From: Paguma larvata
Lineage: Eukaryota > Chordata > Mammalia > Carnivora > Viverridae
Reading direction: 5' to 3'
Length of the DNA stretch: 64,000 nucleotides
Assembly: GCA_030068075.1 (NCBI GenBank)
Contig: CM057839.1
Span: forward strand, 19,633,167-19,697,166
The position numbers and the translations under genes are program-made. The notes beneath the pieces were generated by a model. It was not told the DNA's origin. It searched no databases and worked only from the letters and a program-made list of their open reading frames with translations. Shown piece after piece: positions 34,721 through 45,467 of the stretch. Within the stretch, counting starts at the first letter, position 1. Each line of letters opens with the position of its first letter.

Positions 34721-35169
34721 AAATAGGCAATAGTTATAAAGAGGACTTGTTTCATAAAAGGAATTAAATGTCAGTCTCATGCTTATAGCTATAATTTAGG
34801 GCTCTGATAAAAAAGGTGGTCGCATCTGTTAATGGTAGACAACAACCTAAAGCCACGTCAGTCAGTCTCCTTGCCATACCACCATATGCCCCAATACTGT
34901 GTTTAGGGAAAAGTATGTAGAGAGGTAGCACCCATTCAACTATCTGAAACTTGTATCTTAATGTGAACTGGGTAAGGAAAACAATGCACTCTTTGGGAGG
35001 CACTTCAGAAGAACTAAAAGTGGTAATATTTTGTAATAGATAAACTCTGGAAAGGTTACTTCTTTTTTTCCCCACAAAAGGTAGCTAGATCAATTGATCT
35101 ATTGATCAATCTATGTAAGTAAATAGATTCACAATAGTTATGAAGATATTTGCTTATTGATGACAGATT
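34721..35169. other. Unassigned sequence
   Basis: No gene or nameable repeat. The 103-codon minus-strand frame 34764-35075 shows no recognisable domain. Confidence 0.45.
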
Positions 35170-35228
35170 AGACATAGACATAGACAGAGATATACACACA
35201 GAGGCTGAGGCAGAGACAGAGACAGAGA
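35170..35228 (+). repeat. Imperfect (GACATA/GACAGA)n tract
   Basis: Runs of GACATA and GACAGA units interrupted by ATATACACACAGAGGCTGAG. Confidence 0.8.
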
Positions 35229-35446
35229 ACAGACTACAATCAAGATCTTCTCTTTCCGAATTCAGTATATTTTCTTATCCTATCACATTGCTGCCAGTCT
35301 CACTATCTTCCCCATAAGAAATTTGCTTTAATTGCTTTGTAAGGTAAACTAGTTTCTCACCTGCAGAGTTTGCTTATTCTTAACAAAATTCAGAGTTAAT
35401 GATCCCAAATAATCGTTTGAGCTAGTTCAGCGACCATCTGCCAAAT

Positions 35447-35490
35447 GAAAAAAAAAAAAACAAACAAACAAACAAACAAAAAAAAAACAA
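35447..35490 (+). repeat. (AAAC)n microsatellite in an A-run
   Basis: A13, then CAAACAAACAAACAAACAAA, then a second A-run. The [16 protein letters not shown] frame on the minus strand is its translation. Confidence 0.95.
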
Positions 35491-35704
35491 CATTCCTTCC
35501 TGGGAATGAAAAGGTGTCTGCATATATGTTTTTATATTTATTCCTCTTGAGGAAATAAATGTTGCATAGGATCTGATATCAACAAATTTTTGTCGTATCT
35601 TATAATAAAAGGGTCCATTTTTTCTAATGCTATTAATTACCACAACCATTTTCAGAGCACATTTTACTAGGTATGGGAGACTTCATTAACTTTCTCTTCC
35701 AGAA

Positions 35705-35805
35705 GAATGGATTGTATTTAGAGGAGATTATATCACTTGCCAAAAATCACCCAGATATAGGTGCCATAGACAGAATGAAAATTGAGACGGTATTCCTAGC
35801 CTCTG
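35705..35805 (-). mobile_element. MIR core fragment
   Basis: TTAGAGGAGATTATATCACT, TGCCAAAAATCACCCAGATA and GGTGCCATAGACAGAATGAA correspond to the MIR core on the complementary strand (GAGGTTAAGTGACTTGCCCA, GGTCACACAGCTAG, GTGGCAGAGC). Confidence 0.6.
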
Positions 35806-35949
35806 TACAACACCATTTCAGTTTACTGAAAAATAATGATTCTGGGTGTATATTTCTATTTATAAAGATGTGTACCACTTTGAAATTGTTAATTTATTGA
35901 TGTTTTCTATATGAATTGAACAAACCATAATCTTCTACCTGCTTTGTTG

Positions 35950-36335
35950 AGAAAAACACTGCAGGGAAATAAGAGCATAAGGAAAACCCATCAAGAGACT
36001 GTGACAGTAACCAGGATAAAGACTGTTTTTAATAGTCCGAGTGGTGGCGGTGAAAAGGTAGTGAGAAGTGGTCAGATTCTGTTGTATTTTTCAATAGCGT
36101 TTGATAATGAATTGGGAATGGAGTGTGTGAGAGAGACAGTGATCAAGGACAGCTTCAGGATTTGTTGCCTGATTGCCTAGACAGATAAGGTTTCTATCAA
36201 CTGAGCTGGGAAACAGTTTAGAAAAAGTAGGCTTAGGGGTCAGGGGATGGGGCAGCAGAGGACTGGAGTTAGCCTTAGGCATGCGAAAGTTGAGATGCTT
36301 ATTTGGCTCCTGAATTGGTTTGGGTTCATTCAAGA
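35950..36335 (+). mobile_element. Ancient repeat type A, first segment
   Basis: Shows the text of a long ancient mammalian repeat: CAAGAGACTGTGACAGTAAC, TGGTGGCGGTGAAAAGGTAG, GTGAGAAGTGGTCAGATTCT, GATCAAGGACAGCTTCAGGA, TCAACTGAGCTGGGAAACAG, AAAGTTGAGATGCTTATTTG. I recognise the text but not the family name. Its later parts appear at 37560-37732 and 38700-38990, so it is split by younger insertions. Frames 35944-36180 and 36091-36333 lie inside it. Confidence 0.65.
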
Positions 36336-36914
36336 GAACAGAGATTTGATATGAAGATTAGAATTTATAGTGTTTTTGGATGAGATAGTTAAGGAAATTA
36401 CTAGCAAAGATGGGGAAGGTTATAGCTAAAATTACTACCAAAGGTCAGGAAGGTTATAGGAAGGCAGACAAACACTAAAGCATATGGCCATAATTTTCGA
36501 GTATCCCTGGGAAATTTGTATGACTTACTTATAAAGCTCCCACTATCTCGATCTGTAGCAATAGAGCAGGGGAATCGCACGCGATCACTTCTTTGTCTGG
36601 GACTCTCATGTCTGTCCATACGTCTGGATGCCACTCCCATTATTATCCTCCTTTTCTTGTACCATCTGAATAGTCTGTGAGTTCTCACTGGTAACTCTAC
36701 CCCAGAACCATAGAGGTAAGTAGATGCCAAAACCTGTAGTTCTTACCTGTTTCTCACCATGCGGAAGGGACCTTAGAAGGAGATACCAGTGATGCCAAGA
36801 TGGAAAAAAAAAAAAATAAGCCAGTACAACTTCCTTGTTAAAATACTATGTAAGAACTTGGATAAATTTTATTTTTTCAAAGAATGAATTAGTGTTAGAA
36901 TTATAAATTTGGTA
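36336..36914. other. Unassigned segment with a 109-codon minus-strand frame
   Basis: Sits between type A and type B repeats and resembles neither. It holds a minus-strand open frame (36401-36730) whose predicted peptide has a basic run (RWYKKRRIIMGVASRRMDR) and a hydrophobic stretch near the C-terminus. The frame has an unusual number of CpGs for this window. A plus-strand GAGGTAAGTAG resembling a splice donor is at 36713-36723, on the other strand. I cannot assign a function and do not call it a gene. Confidence 0.35.
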
Positions 36915-37432
36915 GGTGTGTTTGTTTCCTAGGGCTGTCATAACAAAGCATACAAACCGAGTGGCTTAAAAAAAACTGTTGTGACACATTCCTGGAGGTT
37001 TTTCAAAATCACAGTGTCATCAGAGCCATGGCACTTCCTTGCCTTTGCAGCTTCTCGTGGTGGCCATAAATCCTCGGTGTTCCTTGGCTAATAGTAGTAT
37101 CACTCCAATTTCTGTCCCTGCTATGACATCGATTCTTCCTCTGTCTCTACGTCTTCACATGATATCTTCCTCTCCTTATAAGGATACCAACTGTATTGGA
37201 TTTGGGCCTTCCATAACAGCCCACCTTAACTTGACTGCATCTTATTTCTAAATAAGATCACATTCGGGGCGCCTGGGTGGCTCAGTCAGTTGAGCGTCCG
37301 ACTTCAGCTTAGGTCATGATCTCACCATTCCCGAGTTCGAGTCCTGTGTGGGCTCTGTGCTGAGGACTCAGAGCCTGGAACCTGTTTCAGATTCTGTGTC
37401 TCCCTCTCTGTCTGTGCCCCTCCCCTGCTCAT

Positions 37433-37465
<33 letters not shown>

Positions 37466-37540
37466 AAAAATAAACATGAAAAAATAACAATAAAAATAAA
37501 TAAAGAAGATAACATTCACACATTCACATATGCTGAAGTT
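36915..37540 (+). mobile_element. Old interspersed repeat type B, with SINE inside
   Basis: Opening TTTCCTAGGGCTGTCATAAC and GAGTGGCTTAAAAAAAACTG; middle CCTTTGCAGCTTCTCGTGGT, CTTGGCTAATAGTAGTATCA, CTTCACATGATATCTTCCTC; end CAGCCCACCTTAACTTGACT and AATAAGATCACATTC. It resumes after the SINE with ACATTCACATATGCTGAAGT. The 70-codon frame 37039-37251 lies within it. Confidence 0.75.
37266..37501 (+). mobile_element. Felid CAN-SINE inside repeat type B
   Basis: GGGGCGCCTGGGTGGCTCAG head, GAGTTCGAGTCCTG B-box, (TC)n expanded at 37433-37461, ATAAACATGAAAAAATAA tail. Imperfect flanking repeats AATAAGATCACATTC (37251) and AAGAAGATAACATTC (37503). Confidence 0.96.
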
Positions 37541-37559
37541 AGGAACTCAGCATATTTGG

Positions 37560-37732
37560 GGGAAGAGAAACAATGTGCTATCCAAAGCTGTAGATCTAGA
37601 TAAAAACACATAGGAAGTAGATTTAGGTCAGGAAAATTTGTGGCCCAAAGATACTCATGGGGCACACAGAAGAGATAAGCAAATTCAACAAAGGAGATTG
37701 AAAGAGTGGTAATTAAGTAGGAGGATATATGG
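37560..37732 (+). mobile_element. Ancient repeat type A, second segment
   Basis: TGTGGCCCAAAGATACTCAT, GGGGCACACAGAAGAGATAA, GGAGATTGAAAGAGTGGTAA and TAAGTAGGAGGATAT fit the portion of type A that follows 35950-36335 in its consensus order. Same orientation. Confidence 0.5.
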
Positions 37733-38695
37733 GTTTTCTATTGCTGATGTAACAAATTGCCACAGTTTAGGGGCTAAAACAATACACTGTTACTGCGTTT
37801 TTGTTCTAGAGGTCAGATGTCTAAGGTGGGTCTTATGGACTTAAATGAACGTGTCTGCAAGACTGCATTCTCTTCTGGCAATTTGAAGGCAGATTTTGTT
37901 TCTTATCTATTGTTATTTTTAGAGGTTGAATTCCTTGGCTCCTAGTTTTCTTCTGTCTTTAAAGCTAGGCCAGCAGTTGCACGCCCCCCTTATCTGCAGT
38001 TTTGCTTTTCAAGGTTTCTATTATCCACAGTCAACCACAGTCTGGAAGGAGATGTGTCCCTCTGACACATCCTAAGGTCAAGAGTAGTAGCCTAATGCTG
38101 TGTCTTAATGCCTACCTTCATTTATTTCACTTCATCTCATCACATAGGCATTTTATCAGCTCGCATCATCAAAAGAAGAAGAGTGAGTATAGTACAAGAA
38201 GATATTTTGAGAGAGAGACTTCATTCACATGAATTTTACCAGAGTATATTGTCCTATTTTATTATTACTTATTTCTGCTAATCTCTTACTCTGCCTAATT
38301 GTTAAATTAAACTTTATTATAAATATGCATATGTGGGGAAAAAAAAAAACATAGTATATATAGGCCTTGGTATATTCTGTGGTTTCAGATACGTACCGGG
38401 ATGCTTGATCCACTAAGAACATGTTGCCTACTTATAAGACAGGAGCGTTGTAATAGCTAATCAAGTTTTTCCCCGCATACTATCACTCTGACACTGACTT
38501 TTCTGTCTTAGTTTTCCATATTTAATTGACCACTGTGCTTATATTATCTAGACGGCCCAGGACAATCTATTTTAAGGTTCACTTATTATCACACATTCTT
38601 TTTGCAACTATAATTCAACTTTGCCATGACATAACATATACAGGTTCTGGGGATTAAGACGTGAGTGTCTTCGACAGACCATCATTTTGCTTCCA
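37733..38695 (+). mobile_element. Old repeat type B, split by a DNA transposon
   Basis: Left part: TTTTCTATTGCTGATGTAAC, AAATTGCCACAGTTTAGGGG, TTCCTTGGCTCCTAG, AAAGCTAGGCCAGCAG (ends about 37982). Right part from about 38448: ATCACTCTGACACTGACTTT, AACATATACAGGTTCTGGGG, ATTAAGACGTGAGTGTCTTC. The two parts are consecutive in the repeat's consensus. Confidence 0.7.
37983..38447 (+). mobile_element. Tigger-like non-autonomous DNA transposon
   Basis: Begins CCCCCCTTATCTGCAGTTTT, like the CCCTTATCCGCGGTTT terminus of Tigger-class elements, with GTCAACCACAGTCTGGAAGG next. The internal text CCTAAGGTCAAGAGTAGTAG, GCCTAATGCTGTGTCTTAAT and TGTGGTTTCAGATAC is typical of a short Tigger/MER-type element. 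The right terminus is eroded. No transposase is encoded. Exact family name uncertain. Confidence 0.65.
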
Positions 38696-38699
38696 CAGA

Positions 38700-38990
38700 G
38701 GGAAGCTGGACAGAGTACTGTTCTTGGGTCCAAATGTTACAGAGAGGAGAAAATGAATAAGCATGGTTAAATCTTGGTGATGGCTTAATTAAGTTAACTA
38801 GGCCACTTTCTGATGGTTCCGTGAGGTTGAGAAATGAAATTGACCATGGATTTATCATCTGGGAAGACGTTGGTATTATGGGAAGTGCAGTCCATGTGTA
38901 TTAATTTGGGTGAGAGTCTGGTGTAAGTAATTCAGGCAACAATGGTAAGAGAAAATATAGATACAGCAAATGCGGACAACTCTATCTAAT
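38700..38990 (+). mobile_element. Ancient repeat type A, third segment
   Basis: GGTTGAGAAATGAAATTGAC, CATGGATTTATCATCTGGGA, GGTATTATGGGAAGTGCAGT and ATAGATACAGCAAATGCGGA CAACTC match the distal portion of type A (..GAATTGACCATTGGATTT..) in the same orientation as 35950 and 37560. Confidence 0.5.
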
Positions 38991-39687
38991 ATTTATTGAA
39001 GAGTAATGATGGTCAATTATCACTGAGTATTCACATAATTCTCACCAAAACTGTGTTTAATAAAGTGGACACTTTTGTTATTCACATCTGTGCAACATGC
39101 TAGAGAAATATTGAACATGCTATGGTTTATTTCCACTATGAATACAATTTAAAATACAAAAATAATATTACGAGGTGTGTTGCATGGTGTTAAGCTATTT
39201 AAAATTGTGTGGTGATGGAACTAATATTGGTATTCTGCATATATTTTGGTCTACTTTATTTTAGAAATGGAAACTGAAGTATTAAAATTCCCTTTTATTC
39301 TGGGGAAGAATTCTTTAAGCATATTATATTTCTTTGGTACACAACTAAGAGATGACTAAAGATATATTCATATATTAAAGATTACCTATTATTAAGAGAT
39401 TGCCAACTATATAGATGGAGATAAAAGGTTTCTGATAGCTCTATTACACTATAACATTGTTTTAGTATTTTGTGAAATTTATTATGTTGAATTTCAATCA
39501 TTTTAAAATCATACTTTCTGACAACTCTAAGTTTTAAGTTCCTTTTTACAAATTGGATGGTATTTTCCTTTTATCATGTACCTAAGTAGCTTGATGCTTC
39601 AGCTCTCTTGTCTGTAAACAAACTGTAAGCCTATCAACTACTGTGTCGTATTCATATAAAACTAACATAACTAGTATAAATTATGAA
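38991..39687. other. Unassigned AT-rich sequence
   Basis: No gene or nameable repeat recognised. Confidence 0.45.
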
Positions 39688-40057
39688 AAATATATATATT
39701 TTTATTTTTATTTAATATAAATAAATATTTTATTTACAATAATATAATATATAAATATAATATATTTAATATAATTTAATTCTATAATATTTTTATTATA
39801 TATTATAATTATATAATTATATAATATAATATATTTAATATATTTTATATAATACATATTTTATAATTATATAATATAATATTTTAATATATTATATATA
39901 AAATATATAATAATATATTATATTTATTATATATTATAATTATATAATTATATAATATAATGTATTTAATATAATTTAATATAGTATTTAATATAATATA
40001 TATTTATTATAAATATATAAAATATAATAATATTTATTTTAATATAAAAATAAAAAC
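39688..40057. repeat. Quasi-palindromic AT-rich repeat
   Basis: About 370 bp with only a handful of G or C bases. The left end (TTTTTATTTTTATTTAATAT) and the right end (ATATAAAAATAAAAAC) are approximate reverse complements. Inside, a 47-bp block at 39793-39839 recurs at 39924-39970 with one difference. This has the character of a palindromic AT-rich repeat able to form a hairpin or cruciform. Confidence 0.8.
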
Positions 40058-40285
40058 AAATTTGGATGATATCAACTCATATTAATGTAAGAAAAAGTAG
40101 TTTTTTTGGAAGGGGGAAGCAAAATCAAATATTGCAATGTGCCTGCAGAATCTCATGATGTTTCCTCCTTAAAGTATTGCTGAAGATAACAGAGATAAAT
40201 TTTATACAGGTTTATTGGGGTTTTTTGATATGAATAAAAATTTGGAAAAGCCAATTAATGACAAAATTAAAAATAATCAGATTCT

Positions 40286-40508
40286 GGGGTGCCTGGGTGG
40301 CTCAGTCGGTTGAGCGGCCGACTTCAGCTTAGGTCATGATCTCGCGGTCTGTGAGTTCGAGCCCCGCGTCGGGCTCTGTGCTGACGGCTCAGAGCCTGGA
40401 GCCTGCTTCCGATTCTGTGTCTCCTTCTCTCTCTGCCCTTCCCCTGTTCATGCTGTGCCTCTATGTCTCTCAAAAATAAATAAACATTAAAAAAAAAATT
40501 AAAAAAAA
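40286..40508 (+). mobile_element. Young felid CAN-SINE with 17-bp TSD
   Basis: GGGGTGCCTGGGTGGCTCAG head, TCGCGGTCTGTGAGTTCGAG, GCGTCGGGCTCTGTGCTGAC, A-rich tail. Perfect 17-bp target-site duplication AAAAATAATCAGATTCT at 40269-40285 and 40509-40525. Confidence 0.98.
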
Positions 40509-40766
40509 AAAAATAATCAGATTCTTAAAAAAAGTTATGTGTGGATGTTGATATATTTTGATAGTCATGCGTTATTGCTGTTATGAGTACACACTTTTTC
40601 ATATGGATTGATGAATATTTATTTATAAAGTATGTTTATTTTGTATACTTGACTGCATAGCTTGCCTTAAACAGATTCAAAAGTTCTATCCTTTAAAAAA
40701 ACAGATTTAAAGTATTTTTCTGTACCAAAAGTGTTTATTGTACTCAATATGTGCCAAGCACTCTTT

Positions 40767-40810
40767 TAAGAGTTGCCTATATAGCAACTAAGAGTTGCCT
40801 ATGTAGCCTA
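40767..40810 (+). repeat. 22-bp tandem duplication, then short (CA)n
   Basis: TAAGAGTTGCCTATATAGCA(AC) is followed at once by TAAGAGTTGCCTATGTAGCC(TA). A short CA-rich stretch lies at about 40816-40835. Confidence 0.9.
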
Positions 40811-40836
40811 TACACATGCACACACACACACGCACA

Positions 40837-41411
40837 AATCCCTGTCCTCATGTGCTTACATTCTATGGAGAAGAACAGATTTTAAATACAATTAAAATAC
40901 ATATTTATTTAGATAATAACATCTATTTAAGACATGAGGATTTTTAAATAGATTTTTAATATTAAAGCTAAATCTAATATTTTAAAGATCTATATCATAA
41001 GATCATATTAATACCACTTTTTAATGAACTCTTATTTTTATGTTTGAATAACACGATAGAGCCAATTGAAAATTTGCCCTAATAATTGTGACACAATTTT
41101 AACAGTGTACATTGAAGTAGCAAGGAAATTCGAAGGAATGTTTTGTTTTTATATGCACTTAATAAAATTATTAGAAAATTGTGATCACAAATATAAATTT
41201 GAAGGGCCCCAGGGTTTATAAATAAATTAGTTTTCATTTTTAGGTGAAAATTAAGATATGTATTTCATATTCAAAAATCATACATGAATTATATTCTGAG
41301 GAGTTATCTGTTTGCTTAGTTTTGTTTATTTGTTTTTGTTTTTGTTTTAGAAATATAATCACTGTATTCAACATACCGAATGGTTTCCTATAAACATGTA
41401 TAAAGAATTTT
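40837..41411. other. Unassigned AT-rich sequence
   Basis: No gene or nameable repeat recognised. Confidence 0.45.
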
Positions 41412-41615
41412 TTTCAGTTTATTTATTTGAGAGAGTGAGAGAGAGAGAGAGTTATAAGAGAAGGAGAAAAGACAGAGGGAAAGAGAGAATCCCAAGCAGG
41501 CTCTGTGCTGTCAGCACAGAATCCAATGCAGGGCTCAATCCCATGAACCATGAGGTCACGACCTGAGCTGAAATCAAGAGTCAGTTGCTTAACTTAACAG
41601 CCACTCAGGTGTCCC
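41412..41615 (-). mobile_element. CAN-SINE, older subtype
   Basis: Reverse-complement SINE: TTTATTTATTTGAGAGAG, GAATCCCAAGCAGGCTCTGT, GCTGTCAGCACAGAATCC, CATGAGGTCACGACCTGAGC, and a diverged head ending CCACTCAGGTGTCCC. Imperfect flanks TGTATAAAGAATTT / TGTATAAAAAATCT. Confidence 0.94.
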
Positions 41616-43382
41616 TTTGTATAAAAAATCTTTAAAGTGTTTTCTAAATATATCATTTTTTAATTTCCTCTACATTGAACTCTTTTGAATATCAAATTAA
41701 TGTTTGCTTATTATTTCTTAATATTTAATATAATATAGAAGCAATATTATGAACTTTTAAACTACGTCACATCATTATATGTTCATAAATTCATGTGCAT
41801 GCAGTTGTCACGAATCGAGTCAGAGCTTTTAACAGAATGTGCGATTAACCAATATTCAAAATTGCTTTTTCTATCTGAACATATTAATAGGATGCAGTAC
41901 ATTTTGCTAGTAAAATTATATAAAGATTATTCTGCCATATTTCAGCACTAGCTAAGTAATTGGATGCATTTGGAGTCTTGGAATTTCAGCAAGAATCTGC
42001 ATTAATCCCCATCAAGCTTGAGTTAGACATAGCAGAAACCCTGAAGAATTCTGTGTTCTTAATTACTGCTCCTTTCTTTCTCAATATAGAACTCCCCTGG
42101 TGATGAGCGACTGAAGAAAAATCCATCACTGAGGCACTCAAAGTTTATAATCCTTGCCAGTGACCTTTCCATGAACCCAAATTTAAGGATATTTTTAAAG
42201 GAAAGAGTGTTTAAGTATAACATTTAAGAAACTAACTTAATTAAAACAGTAAACATTAAAATAATCAAGTTGCTTGGCATAAAAGCAATTTCTATTAGAT
42301 TACCTGTCAGTATGCCAGACAACAATTTTTGGTTTTGTTTTTAAACTCAACCTTCTCAACAGAGACTGATACCTTTTTAATCAGAAATACTTTTATTTTA
42401 AAGACATTTTAAAGGTTACAATAGACCTAAATTTGTTGTAGTCAGAAATAAGCTTTTAAAAATATTAAAAATTTTAATGTGAATACTTTATTTTTAAATT
42501 CTGATAGTCTTTGATAAATATTCATATTTAGAAAATCTTAAATATGGTCGTCTTGTCTTCACTCCAGAGCCTCTTGATGTATTTCATTTCTAGAATCATT
42601 TTGAGACTTGACAATGCAGTAGTCTCAATGAAACTCCAAACCATGAGTTTGAAATATACTTGATATTCCTCAGCCTAAAGCATCATTTAAGTAGAAAATT
42701 TTCTTTGATTGTCATTCATTTGAACCTTCAGTACTTTTCTACCGTTGCCTGTATTGTGCACAATGATGTTTCAGCCTTTTGTCAACTTCCTCTAGAACAG
42801 GTGTTTTCAACTGCTATGAACACTCGATGTAACAATTTAGTGGATTACCCATTAGTTATTTCAATGTTTGTCCCATTTTCTGGTGTCTAAAATGTGTTTA
42901 AATTTTGTTGAATTTCTCTATGATCCCAAATCACCTTACAGTTCTGACAAGAGTAAGTAAAAGAAAAGAAAAGAATCATTCCTTTCTTTCCAAATGAAGA
43001 TAGAACATTTATTTCCAATATGATTCTTCTTGGTTCTCAAGAAGGATTTTATTTTCATCAATATAGTCACCAGTGGTACATTATTTTAGTTCCTTGAAGC
43101 AGACTTCTATGGTTATGGTAAGAAATTGGATCAAATGTGATTATTGACCTTGCTGTAGATTTCAGCCTCCCAGCAGACAAGATAAAATTCTTATCCATCA
43201 TGGGACCTATAAAATGATATATTTTATGACAAGATTATTAATTTTAATGAATATCTAATTAACACACATGTTTAAAGTAATTTTTGCCTCTTACATGTTA
43301 TAATTATCAGTGGAAATGTAACTGTTGATGAAACATAATTACAACTGTATTTCAAACAGTATATTTTGATTACTGATGTTTT
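41616..43382. other. Unassigned AT-rich sequence
   Basis: About 1.8 kb with no gene and no repeat I can name. The 76-codon frame 42660-42890 lacks any recognisable domain. Confidence 0.5.
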
Positions 43383-43545
43383 CAGGTAATTTGCAAATGC
43401 AGAATTAATATTTCAAACAATCCATATTATGAAAGCCAAGTAGTTAACGCTTTTCTTTTTTTTTTTTCAGTTAACTTACAAGAGCAGAACTAGTATTACG
43501 AACAAAATTCTAACATAAAAGCTATGCAGTTAACACTTTTCTACT
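43383..43545 (+). repeat. Diverged tandem duplication, period about 85 bp
   Basis: Unit 1 (from 43383) and unit 2 (from 43468) share, in order, CAG-TAA-TT-CAA-GCAGAA-TA-TATT, AACAA, and GTTAAC-CTTTTCT. They align end to end at roughly three-quarters identity by eye. Unit 1 ends in a T-run. Confidence 0.7.
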
Positions 43546-45335
43546 CCCCATAGATAAAAAAATTAAGAAACTAGATGAAATAAGTTAATAAATGTGTAAA
43601 CCCCAAAGATAACTTATCCTAAGCATTGACATAAAAATGATATATAATGCTAAATTTTTTATGGGTAAGTTACAGATGGTATCATTCATCCTATGAGATT
43701 CTTCAACCTTCCAATCTTTTGTCAATGTAATCACTATTATTCATAACTGGATATTTATATATGCTACATATATTCTGTTACCCAAACCAACTATAATTCC
43801 CCTGAGTATGAAACCATATTTTAAAAGCATCTACAATATTATCTAGCAAAAACTATATTATTCTATCAGAATCTATCATTTCTATTTCTTATTATATTTA
43901 AATATGGGACAGAAGAATCTCTTGAAATATACTTCAAATTAACATTAATATATAACACTTACTAATCATCACTTTAAACTCAAACAATAAATTTCTCAGT
44001 GAGAGTATTAGAAGTGAGGTGTTACCTAAAACTCTTATATTTTTAGAGGCAATAGTAATCTTTAGACTATATTTATAATTAGATGAGTCTACAAATAACT
44101 GTATTAATGCTCAAGCCTGAGTAGAACTGTCAGTGGGTCAGAAATTTTGGATAATGTTTGGCAAGGTACATGCGAAATAATATTATACAAAATTTTAAGC
44201 AAAGTGTTTAAAAACCCTGTTTCTACACTATGATTTATTCATTGAATTGTTCCTTCTAAAGTGAATAATAGAGCAATCGGATAGTGCATAGCTCTTGAAG
44301 TGACCTTAGAGGTACTTCTCCTGACAACTGAAGTGTTTGTTGAGACATTTAGTATGATTTTGCAAGCTATTAATATCTTTCAGAAATTCCAACTCCCCCT
44401 TATATTTTCACCTTAATTCAACTTAATCATGTGTTTCCATTTAATCTTAGAATTCCTCTGGCCTCCATGACAATTTTCATGGGATAATTTTGAAAATTCC
44501 CTCAAATCCATATGGAAGACATACACCATTTAAGTTTCTGATCAACAAAAGATGGTGTTGAAGAATAAGGACTGCCTTAGTTTAAGTCAGTTTTAACACA
44601 GTTTTACTCATTTCAATCGTTTTGTTTTATGGATAAGTTACTTAGTTAAACCTTGATGATACAAAGAATTATTAAAATATAGATACAGATTTTAAATTGC
44701 CTATGTTTTAATAGGATAAATGATAAGCAAATAAGTGATTATAAAACAATGCTAGAAGTGCGATGGGGGGTATAGCAGATAACTGAAAGAGCGAATAATC
44801 TCATGTTTGAAGATTAGCTAAAGTTAGGAATGTGAAGTAAAGGGCTGAGACATTTCAGACAATTACAGCATTTAAAGAGCCTGAGACATAAAAGAGTGAC
44901 ATGTTTTTCAATCAGAAAAGAGTATAGACCAGACTTAAACTTCTATTAATGATTTAAAAAATGTGTCCTGACTGAGTCTTTGCAAAAAACGACTATAAAA
45001 CTTGTACTTAAGACACAAAACAACATTGGTGAACAAAAAGATATAAGCAGATTCTGATGGAAGAACATATTCATAGGAGGGGAGTTTTACAAAGTACATT
45101 CCCATTTTTTTGTGGATTTTACCCTAAAGTCATGTATCATCAGTGCAGCAAATGAAGAGACAATGGTAGTGGAAAGTCCATAGTTTCATGGCCTGGAAAT
45201 TTTGAGAACTGGATATAGGGAGAACTAGTTTTCAAAGAGTGGAAAACATTGTGAAAAGAAAAGAGCCAAAAAAGTCTCAAATTCTGTACACTGTATCTCC
45301 TTTTGACCCCTCAATCATGCATGTCTAGACTAAGA
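43546..45335. other. Unassigned sequence; possible type A trace
   Basis: No gene seen. A stretch at about 44840-44935 (GCTGAGACATTTCAGACAAT, AGAGCCTGAGACATAAAAGA) faintly resembles the upstream part of the type A repeat. The rest is unassigned. Confidence 0.4.
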
Positions 45336-45360
45336 GTAAATAAATAAATAAATAAATAAA
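45336..45360 (+). repeat. (AAAT)n microsatellite
   Basis: Six TAAA units followed by TTAATTG. Confidence 0.9.
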
Positions 45361-45467
45361 TTAATTGATAACAAAAATCATCCAAAGAAACCTCAACAAC
45401 TAAAGACAAAGGATCTGAAATGAGACCAGAGATATGGGCCAAGAAACAGTTTTTGATTCAAGTTCAA

